From Leptospira weilii serovar Ranarum str. ICFT (lineage in GTDB: Bacteria; Spirochaetota; Leptospiria; Leptospirales; Leptospiraceae): a DNA stretch of 12,500 nucleotides. The notes under the pieces were generated by a model that was not told the DNA's origin, searched no databases, and saw only the letters and a list, made by a program, of their open reading frames with translations. A program made the position numbers and the translations under genes. The stretch is from the NCBI RefSeq assembly GCF_000332415.1, contig NZ_AOHC02000015.1:1-12500 (forward strand), read 5' to 3'. Of this stretch, positions 7,496-12,500 are shown piece after piece (positions within the stretch are counted from its first letter, which is position 1; each line of letters begins with the position of its first letter).

Positions 7496-7836
7496 AAGGA
7501 CTGAAGATTGAAAATGGGGACGTCGTTCGAAGGGCGGGTAAACCGATCTTGATTCAAGATTTGGAATATTATTCGCAAAGGATCAAACACGCGATCCGGT
7601 TGACTCTCGGCGAATCCGAATACGAGCCGTTAGCCGGTATCGATTGGCAAACGATATTCTCCGAGAGGGTTCCGAAGGAAAGGGTTTTGGCGGAAATCAA
7701 AAAGATCCTTCAAAAGGATCCCGAGACGATATCGATCGAGAGTATCGAATTGATCGAAACAAACGATCCAAATCGAAAGTTGAATATTCAATTTTCGGCA
7801 ATTACTAAATACGGAATCGTAACGGAGGGGATATAA
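7492..7836 (+). CDS. Sheath initiator / gp25-like baseplate wedge protein
   Basis: This 114-residue protein matches the GPW/gp25 (DUF2634-type) pattern: a start of the form NGDVVRRAGKPILIQDLEYY, the helix QRIKHAIRLTLGESEYEPLAG that leads into a GIDW turn (about residues 29-52), a helix KERVLAEIKKILQKDPE, and a final strand pair KLNIQFSAITKYG. In contractile machines this protein carries the first strand onto which sheath subunits add. Its place between spike and J wedge gene is conserved. The start overlaps the previous stop (ATGA), and AAAGG (7477-7481) is a modest ribosome site. Confidence 0.8.
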   Translation: MKGLKIENGDVVRRAGKPILIQDLEYYSQRIKHAIRLTLGESEYEPLAGIDWQTIFSERVPKERVLAEIKKILQKDPETISIESIELIETNDPNRKLNIQFSAITKYGIVTEGI

Positions 7837-9050
7837 TGAGCGGAGTTACGGAACAGGGATTTATACGTAAAACCAAAGAGGAAATTTTAACCGATCTGGA
7901 GGAAAGTTACAGGACTCATCTCGGAGAGGATATCGATCTTTCGATCGTAAGCGAAGACGGGATTCGTATGAGAATTTTGGCCGACGAGATCGATAAGATC
8001 CATCAACTTGCGGAAGCGGTTTTTTATTCCAACTTCGCACATACCGCGACCGGCGTTTCTTTGGATCGGGTCTTAAATCCTCTCGGCTCCGAACGCCAAC
8101 CCGCGAAACGTTCCATCGTAACGCTGCGGTTCTCGGGCGTGGACGGAGCGTTTGTTCCGGTCGGAGTGATTTGTCGGAACGGAAGCGGAATTTTATTTAT
8201 CACGATCGAGTCCGGTTCCGTTTCCGGAGGAACGATTCTCCTCAACGCCCAAGCTTTGGAAATAGAATACGGAATCAAAGGGAACGTGTCGGCTAACACG
8301 ATCAATACGATCAACACCGCGATCGTGGGGATCGATTCCGTCTCCAACCCGGAACCGGCTCGCGGAGGAAGAGCGATGGAAACGGATTACGAATATCTAA
8401 ACCGTTTTATCGAAGAGGGTGTGAACGGAGGATCTTCCGCTTCGAACGTGCAGGGTGTTTTGAATAACATCGAATCCGTATTAACTGCGGTCGTGTACGA
8501 GAACGCGACCGACTTTGTAGATGCGGAAGGACGTCCCTCTCATTCCATGGAAGCGGTCATAGAAGGCGGGACCGCCGCAGAAATCGGAGACGTATTTTTA
8601 AGAAACTGGCCCGGTGGAATCGAATCCTTCGGATCGGAAATGACAACGGTGATCGATAACAAGGGAGTTCCGAGAACCTACTACTTCAATCGCCCCGTCG
8701 ATGTGAACGTTTACGTACAAATCGATATCGTTAAGGATCCGATTCTTTGGGCGCCCGGATCCGAAGCCGTCGTCAAAACGAATTGTATCAAGGTAATCGG
8801 AGGAGTGGATACGATCGCTTCGATTTCCACTTCTTACAAAGGGGATGGGACCGGCGCCGACGTTTTTTCATGGAAGTTGATCGCGGCTCAGAGCGGACTT
8901 ACCGAATACAATTCGTTTAACGTTTTAGGAATCAAATCGATGAGCGTCAAGGTAGGATTTACTTCGCCGGCTTTGCTCGACTCGTTGACGATCAATAGCA
9001 GACAACGTGCAAAATTGATCACCGCCAATATTCAGGTGAATTTCATATGA
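7836..9050 (+). CDS. Baseplate J / gp47 wedge protein
   Basis: The J/gp47 protein is the larger wedge subunit that surrounds the hub. The N-terminus (GFIRKTKEEILTDLEESYRT, then ILADEIDKIHQLAEAVFYSN and GVSLDRVLNPLGSERQPAKR, residues about 8-90) is the family signature, including the LDRVLNPLG region. Next come a beta domain that handles the sequence FVPVGVICRNGSGILF and the turn GGRAMETDYEYLNRF with a helix GGSSASNVQGVLNNIESV (about 200-217). The C-terminal domain repeats the strand order expected of J proteins. Length (404 residues) is typical. GGAGGGG (7824-7830) sits five bases before ATG 7836. The gene appears intact. Confidence 0.9.
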   Translation: MSGVTEQGFIRKTKEEILTDLEESYRTHLGEDIDLSIVSEDGIRMRILADEIDKIHQLAEAVFYSNFAHTATGVSLDRVLNPLGSERQPAKRSIVTLRFSGVDGAFVPVGVICRNGSGILFITIESGSVSGGTILLNAQALEIEYGIKGNVSANTINTINTAIVGIDSVSNPEPARGGRAMETDYEYLNRFIEEGVNGGSSASNVQGVLNNIESVLTAVVYENATDFVDAEGRPSHSMEAVIEGGTAAEIGDVFLRNWPGGIESFGSEMTTVIDNKGVPRTYYFNRPVDVNVYVQIDIVKDPILWAPGSEAVVKTNCIKVIGGVDTIASISTSYKGDGTGADVFSWKLIAAQSGLTEYNSFNVLGIKSMSVKVGFTSPALLDSLTINSRQRAKLITANIQVNFI

Positions 9051-9319
9051 CGAGTATTGAAGAGATCCTAAACAAATATCCTTCTTCTCTTTTCAGCCGG
9101 GACCCCGAATCGGATATCGGAAAAAAATGGAAAGCGGAATTGGCGTTACTCCAAGAGACGAGTTCCGTTTTGGAATCGATCTCCGGCGTTACCGATTATA
9201 AAAATCAAAGCGGTGCGATTCTCGACCTTATCGGGAAAAATCTCAAACAACCCAGGAACGGAACCGATGATTTCAGATATCGAATTTTTCTTTCGATCGC
9301 AAGACAAAAACGAAAGTAA
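9047..9319 (+). CDS. Wedge protein (DUF2612/gpI-like), N-terminal fragment before in-frame stop
   Basis: This 90-residue product is the start of a tail protein of the DUF2612/gpI kind, the wedge partner encoded directly after J. Its end contains GAILDLIGKNLKQPRNGTDDFRYRIF-type sequence (about 58-83), the family's most recognisable segment, in which DLIGKNLKQPR and a DDFRYRIF helix are normally followed by an S-K-G-D-type turn. Here TAA (9317-9319) falls exactly at that turn. The same frame continues with KGDIFSMNEIG, so the natural protein should run on to 10021 (about 325 residues). The start (ATG 9047) is well supported by AGGTGA (9034-9039) and ATGA overlap. The fragment alone lacks most of the protein. 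Confidence 0.72.
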   Translation: MTSIEEILNKYPSSLFSRDPESDIGKKWKAELALLQETSSVLESISGVTDYKNQSGAILDLIGKNLKQPRNGTDDFRYRIFLSIARQKRK

Positions 9320-9337
9320 AAGGGCGACATCTTTTCG

Positions 9338-10021
9338 ATGAACGAAATCGGTTCTCAGATTCTTGCGGGAACCGGAACGTTATACGAAATCCAAGAGCTC
9401 TGTTACGGCGGGCTTCCCATGTTTTTGGACGGAAACTCGACGTTCAACGGAGAGTATCCTCTTTCCGGAAATACAAAACGCCCGGCCACGATCCGTGTGA
9501 TTTTTACGGGATCAATCGATACGGTCGTAGTGACGCCCGAATTCAATCAGGCGATGGCGCAGATTCGAGCCGGCGGAGTGAATTCCATCATCAGTTACCG
9601 TTTTGAAACTTCCACGTTAGACGGTCGTTTGTACGGCTCCGCGTTACGCACAACTTCTCTGGATGGAGCTTGGTCCTTGGACGGTTCTACGATTCTTTCT
9701 GGAAACAACACAAGGATTCTACCTTATGAAATCGCTTTTGGAACCGGCGGAACCAATTTAGGAGAACCCCGCATTCCGCAGCCGGGAGATACGGGACTTG
9801 GGAATGAAGTATTTCGAAAGTTAGTCGAAATACAAACCGATCCGGACGGTTCTCGGTTCTTTAAAACGACCGTCAAACAAACCGAACTGATCGGCTATGG
9901 GATCGACGAGATCGGATTGTTTGACGAGGACGGAGGTTTGCTCTTTCTCAAAACCTTTCCTTCCAAACCCAAGGACAATCTCATTCTTTACGAATTCGTA
10001 ATCAAAGAGGAGTTCGTATGA
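9338..10021 (+). CDS. Same wedge protein, C-terminal fragment after in-frame stop
   Basis: This fragment is in the same frame as 9047-9319, and only one TAA separates them. Its first about 110 residues continue the DUF2612-like fold (QELCYGGLPMFLDGN, then TIRVIFTGSIDTVVVTPEF). The last about 90 residues (IAFGTGG, then TGLGNEVFRKLVEI and IGYGIDEIGLFDEDGGLLFL) resemble the N-terminal attachment domain of tail-collar fibre proteins, so this wedge may also anchor the fibre. ATG 9338 is the first ATG after the stop, but AAAAGGG (9317-9323) is about 14 bases away, too far for a strong ribosome site. Independent translation would be weak. It could be made by readthrough, or the gene may be inactivated. 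Confidence 0.7.
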   Translation: MNEIGSQILAGTGTLYEIQELCYGGLPMFLDGNSTFNGEYPLSGNTKRPATIRVIFTGSIDTVVVTPEFNQAMAQIRAGGVNSIISYRFETSTLDGRLYGSALRTTSLDGAWSLDGSTILSGNNTRILPYEIAFGTGGTNLGEPRIPQPGDTGLGNEVFRKLVEIQTDPDGSRFFKTTVKQTELIGYGIDEIGLFDEDGGLLFLKTFPSKPKDNLILYEFVIKEEFV

Positions 10022-10077
10022 TTGGAATTTTGACGAAAGGATCGAACAACCTTTTGAACTATATAAACGTTTTTTAA
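10018..10077 (+). CDS. 19-codon micro-ORF coupled to the wedge stop
   Basis: ATG 10018 overlaps the TGA of the wedge gene (ATGA), like most real junctions in this operon, and opens a 19-residue peptide (MIGILTKGSNNLLNYINVF) ending at TAA 10075-10077. The codons look like those of neighbouring genes. It could be the surviving start of a deleted tail gene, a coupling or leader peptide, or chance. I cannot assign a function. Confidence 0.25.
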   Translation: MIGILTKGSNNLLNYINVF

Positions 10078-10104
10078 TATTTAAACAGGAGTTAAAGTAA
10101 TAAA

Positions 10105-10938
10105 ATGGCAGTATTCAATCCTACAAAAACAAGGACATGGTCCAAAAACACGCCGGCGGACGGCGATCTTATAGACGACGAGGTGGATCGTCTGTATGGA
10201 AACGATCAATATCTGAAAGACAGAATCGATCTGACGGACGCCAATCTTTCCGCGGCTCAGGTTCCGCTGGGAGGAATCATCGAAGACAATTTGAATCAGG
10301 CTTCCTCCGCATTGTTCAAGGATGCGAACGCTCAGGCCATTTCGAGATCCGCGTTTTCAAATCTCTGGGACTTAGTCTATCGTAACGTAACCGGCATCGT
10401 GATTGCCACCGATCGAATCAGCGTTATCTCTCACGGTTGTGTCGAAGGTCAACTCGTAAAATTCGCGTTTACGGGAGGCGGAATCACAGCATTAGTAAAT
10501 TATTATGTTCGAAACCCGACTACGAATGATTTTCAAATCTCGTCCACTCCCACCGGAAGCGTGATCGACCTCACGTCTTCTCAAACCGGGGAGATCATTA
10601 CAAATGTGGAATACGGTTTCGGGGACGGATCGACCACGTATAACGTTCCGGATCGCCGGGGGATTTTTGCAAGAGGCGCGGGCGTCCACGGAACCAGAGC
10701 CAAGGCGGCGGGTGGAAATTACGACGGGGGCGCGATTGGGTTTGCGGGGCAGGATCAGTTTCAATCTTTCGTTATACAAGGTGTAAGCAACGGCGGTTCA
10801 GCAATCACAGCTGGAGGTAGTATAGGAACAGGAGGGCCGTTAAATCCATCAAGCGATGGAACAAATGGAACACCCCGAAAAGGCTCGGAAACAACTCCTG
10901 CCTACGTAGCAGTCAAATACAAAGTAAGGGTAGCCTAA
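10105..10938 (+). CDS. Tail fibre with phage tail-collar domain
   Basis: This is a 277-residue fibre that probably contacts the target cell. Its N-terminus (FNPTKTRTWSKNTPADGDLI, then EVDRLYGNDQYLKDRI) is an attachment segment. A tail-collar domain starts at VPLGGIIEDNLN (residue 53) and includes ISRSAFSNLWDLVYR (79-93), then resumes at YGFGDGSTTYNVPDRRGIFARG (170-191). Between the halves, about 94-168, lies a beta domain with VEGQLVKFAFTGGGI and YYVRNPTTNDFQISSTPTG, a motif I recognise from other phage fibres. The tip (228-277) is Gly/Ser/Thr-rich, and its DNA has a different codon habit from the rest. AGGAG (10087-10091) lies 13 bases before ATG 10105. Confidence 0.82.
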   Translation: MAVFNPTKTRTWSKNTPADGDLIDDEVDRLYGNDQYLKDRIDLTDANLSAAQVPLGGIIEDNLNQASSALFKDANAQAISRSAFSNLWDLVYRNVTGIVIATDRISVISHGCVEGQLVKFAFTGGGITALVNYYVRNPTTNDFQISSTPTGSVIDLTSSQTGEIITNVEYGFGDGSTTYNVPDRRGIFARGAGVHGTRAKAAGGNYDGGAIGFAGQDQFQSFVIQGVSNGGSAITAGGSIGTGGPLNPSSDGTNGTPRKGSETTPAYVAVKYKVRVA

Positions 10939-11660
10939 TGAGTAATTACATAATTGATAAACATTCTAAAAGCGTAATATGGATCAACGGCGATCCAAAC
11001 CAACTCGATGGGAAATCCGCCTGGTCCAATTTCGATCCGGCCAATCACGAGATCGTTTACGCTACGGGTTATAACCCGCAGATCGGCGATCAATTCAAAG
11101 CGGAAGTTGCGGACGGCTGTGTAAAGGATTTCAAACCGAAAAAAATTTATAACAAAGTCTCCGGAGCCGAAAGAGTTCTACAAACTTGGGAAGACGAAAT
11201 CGATCCGGAAATCGAAACCGAAGAGGCGCCTCTTCAAGGCAAAGACGGACAAAATCTTCCGGATCAGATTTATACTCCGTCGGGTTGGAGGATCGATCTG
11301 GATCTAAAAAAAGAATCCCTGTTACGATCTCTTCAATCCATCTGCGAATCCAAAATCGTTTCCGGATTTTACTCGTCCGCACTGGGCGCGCCTTATTATT
11401 ACGGCAGCGATAGAGACGATCAGCTCAATCTGATCGGATCGGTTTCGCTTAACGTGAACGTTCCTTATAAATGCGCCGGTTCCGACGGATTCAAAGAGTA
11501 TCGAATTCACACCGCGGAACAAATCAAACGGGTGTTAAACGACGGAGCGATCCGGAAGATCTTTCTATTACAACGCGCCGGCGAATTGAAAACCCGCATA
11601 CAAGAGGCAAGTTCATGGGAGGAATTGTCGACGATCGATACGGATGCGGGGTGGGAATGA
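10938..11660 (+). CDS. DUF4376-type fibre-associated protein (possible fibre chaperone)
   Basis: A 240-residue protein directly follows the fibre, sharing one base with its stop (TAATG). The C-terminal part (about 125-235) has the DUF4376 pattern: a helix (LLRSLQSICESKIVSGFYSS), a YYYGSDRDDQLNLIGSV turn, YRIHTAEQIKRVLNDGAI, then a helix ending IQEASSWEELSTID. DUF4376 proteins are commonly encoded next to tail fibres and may help fibre assembly or be part of the fibre. Neither role is shown here. The N-terminal about 120 residues are different: WINGDPNQL, then an acidic stretch (EDEIDPEIETEEAP, 85-98), unlike most short DUF4376 proteins. The first about 45 bases share the odd base composition of the preceding fibre tip. 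This is the last gene of the cassette. Confidence 0.72.
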   Translation: MSNYIIDKHSKSVIWINGDPNQLDGKSAWSNFDPANHEIVYATGYNPQIGDQFKAEVADGCVKDFKPKKIYNKVSGAERVLQTWEDEIDPEIETEEAPLQGKDGQNLPDQIYTPSGWRIDLDLKKESLLRSLQSICESKIVSGFYSSALGAPYYYGSDRDDQLNLIGSVSLNVNVPYKCAGSDGFKEYRIHTAEQIKRVLNDGAIRKIFLLQRAGELKTRIQEASSWEELSTIDTDAGWE

Positions 11661-11680
11661 AATAGGATCTTGCTATTTTT
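11660..11680 (+). terminator. Weak terminator-like hairpin at the end of the tail operon
   Basis: AAATAG (11660-11665) pairs with CTATTT (11673-11678) around a 7-base loop and runs into a T-tract (11676-11680). The stem is short and A+T-rich, so it is at best a weak intrinsic terminator, but it lies immediately after the last tail gene. Confidence 0.35.
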
Positions 11681-11684
11681 CGAT

Positions 11685-11715
11685 GCGCGTGCGTTTTCCG
11701 CGCCTTGAATGCGCG
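11685..11715 (+). repeat. G+C-rich alternating hairpins after the operon
   Basis: Two mutually exclusive 5-bp stems can form. GCGCG at 11685-11689 can pair with CGCGC at 11699-11703, and CGCGC at 11699-11703 can instead pair with GCGCG at 11711-11715. The CG-rich patch stands out in an otherwise A+T-richer flank. It may be a back-up transcription end or a mobile-element scar. No function can be assigned. Confidence 0.3.
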
Positions 11716-11828
11716 CGACAACGAAAGACGAATGGGTTCTCGTATCCGAAATTTTGCCGAAGGATTTTGTATCGATTGCTGATCCCTAGATAACAGAGTG
11801 TCCGAAATTCTGCGTCTAAACGCGGGAT

Positions 11829-11857
11829 TTGTACTTAAACTGACGGTACTCTATTTT
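11829..11857 (+). promoter_or_regulatory. Weak promoter-like pair before a micro-ORF
   Basis: TTGTAC (11829-11834) and TATTTT (11852-11857) are 17 bases apart, the usual -35/-10 spacing. Each matches consensus only partly (three and four of six). Support comes mostly from what follows: AGGGA (11860-11864) and a small ORF at 11875. Confidence 0.22.
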
Positions 11858-11874
11858 ATAGGGATTAGTAAAAA

Positions 11875-11940
11875 ATGAAAGTTGTCGAAACGAAGGATAA
11901 AATTTCGGAAAACACGTATTATAATATAATACTTTTATAA
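11875..11940 (+). CDS. 21-codon micro-ORF in the right flank
   Basis: MKVVETKDKISENTYYNIILL is encoded from ATG 11875 to TAA 11938-11940, with AGGGA ten bases upstream. The second half is extremely A+T-rich. A terminator-like hairpin follows within ten bases. This could be a small expressed peptide, the start of a truncated gene, or chance. No family is recognised. Confidence 0.22.
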   Translation: MKVVETKDKISENTYYNIILL

Positions 11941-11946
11941 TATTTT

Positions 11947-11964
11947 AAAAGCGATCCTTTTTTT
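11947..11964 (+). terminator. Weak terminator-like hairpin after the micro-ORF
   Basis: AAAAG (11947-11951) pairs with CTTTT (11957-11961) around CGATC, and three further T bases follow. The stem is only five pairs and mostly A-T, so termination would be inefficient. It could mark the end of the small transcript. Confidence 0.25.
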
Positions 11965-11984
11965 GAACTCTCTCGTTCCGGCGT

Positions 11985-12386
11985 TTACGGGAGGTTATGT
12001 TTTTTACGGCAAATTTTTCTTCCGTAAATCCATCCTGCGAGAAGCAGAGGATATCCGAGCCAAGCCAAAAGGTTTGCGTAAAAGTGGGAATGATTTTCGG
12101 AAATACTCGGGATTTGTAAGGCCAAACCGGCTAACAGAAGAATGATATGAATTTCAGTATATTTCGAATTTTGAACGAAGAGATATTTTCCAAGACCACA
12201 ACCGGTAAAAAACGCGGATAGTCCGAAAAAGATTCCGATTCTTCCCAAAATCAAATGCAGATCCTGAGGTAAGAGTGGGATCGAGATCGGAAAATTGAGA
12301 ATCGGAAGAAAGATTCTACAACTCAAAAGAAGGATGGAAACGATTCCCAAAACGGAATGAAGTTTGAGTCGATTTTTTGTCTTCAA
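11985..12386 (-). CDS. Four-helix membrane protein of unknown function
   Basis: This 133-residue hydrophobic protein has four likely membrane helices at about 11-30, 45-63, 79-95 and 103-121, joined by short loops, with a basic end (GRKICRKKH) that should face the cytoplasm. I do not recognise a family. Two His residues at 98-101 (ENHSH) and a His-rich edge of helix 3 could hint at a cofactor or metal site, as in small cytochrome-b-like proteins, but this is only a guess. The start shown is TTG 12386, and no ATG or GTG is in frame upstream before the stop at 12459-12461, where the frame is open. GGAAC lies about ten bases upstream of the TTG. It is transcribed toward the tail operon and looks like host chromosome rather than phage. 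ORF length and composition make it a credible gene. Confidence 0.6.
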   Translation of the reverse strand: MKTKNRLKLHSVLGIVSILLLSCRIFLPILNFPISIPLLPQDLHLILGRIGIFFGLSAFFTGCGLGKYLFVQNSKYTEIHIILLLAGLALQIPSISENHSHFYANLLAWLGYPLLLAGWIYGRKICRKKHNLP

Positions 12387-12500
12387 AGGAAATGGGTTCC
12401 GATTAATGTGAATTCGGTATAAGAAATTTTGGGCGAATCCGGCCTTGGCGCTCCGATCCTAGAACAATCCACTTGAGTTTTGGCCGGACCTATCTCGCGC
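12387..12500. other. Upstream region of the minus-strand gene
   Basis: This stretch should contain the promoter of the membrane-protein gene. I see no convincing -35/-10 pair and no gene. The frame of the membrane protein remains open to 12458 but without a standard start codon. Confidence 0.3.

Larger units (their letters stand above)
11661..11984. other. Intergenic right flank
   Basis: No phage gene continues here. The stretch holds the weak terminator and CG-rich hairpins at its left end, a plain segment to about 11820, then a possible promoter, 21-codon ORF and A+T-rich terminator-like hairpin (listed separately). I looked for a direct repeat of the 1-195 region that could be an attachment-site pair and saw none of useful length. 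Confidence 0.45.

Noticed and set aside
11963..12145. 60-codon plus-strand frame opposite the membrane protein
   Set aside because: It has no ribosome site, and the opposite strand has a longer frame with four clear hydrophobic helices.
1..12500. CRISPR array, tRNA, rRNA or insertion sequence
   Set aside because: I saw no spaced repeats, no cloverleaf-like sequence and no transposase frame or terminal inverted repeats.

Overview
The window is almost entirely one contractile phage-tail cassette on the + strand (about 196-11660), followed by a short non-phage right flank with one minus-strand membrane-protein gene. The base composition (mid-40s % G+C by eye), heavy use of TCC/TCG/GGA/GAA/CGA codons and the style of the proteins suggest Leptospira or a close spirochaete relative. 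This is recognition rather than proof, because no rRNA or housekeeping marker is present.

Layout. Positions 1-195 are A+T-rich with no convincing gene. A short degenerate reading-frame remnant (196-299) precedes a neck/tail-terminator-like gene (about 311-835). The tail trunk follows: a DUF3383-like sheath (832-2211), a DUF3277-like tube (2223-2633), a tail assembly chaperone in two overlapping frames (2630-3019 and about 3018-3281), and a 569-residue tape measure (3318-5027). The baseplate comes next in the order expected of a simple myophage: Dit-like protein (5027-5665), baseplate plug (5662-6000), hub (5997-6815), Gp138-type spike (6812-7495), gp25-like sheath initiator (7492-7836), baseplate J/gp47 wedge (7836-9050), and a DUF2612-like second wedge protein that is cut in two by an in-frame TAA (9047-9319 and 9338-10021). 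The distal end is a tail-collar fibre (10105-10938) and a DUF4376 fibre-associated protein (10938-11660).

Most junctions are ATGA or TAATG overlaps, so the cassette looks like one translationally coupled operon building one machine: sheath around tube, length set by the tape measure, spike-tipped hub, wedges and fibre. No head, portal, terminase, integrase, lysis gene or AAA+ ATPase is visible. The non-phage right flank begins directly after the last fibre gene. Within the window this is therefore a head-less tail locus: a tailocin candidate, a tail-module remnant, or the distal end of a prophage whose head genes lie beyond the left edge.

The points most worth a second look are the two-frame chaperone, the in-frame stop in the wedge gene, extra domains inserted into the sheath and into the fibre collar domain, a base-composition change at the fibre tip, the remnant at the left edge, and a possible micro-gene in the right flank. 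The flank (11661-11984) holds terminator-like and G+C-rich hairpins and a 21-codon ORF. The minus-strand gene (11985-12386) encodes a four-helix membrane protein of unknown function.
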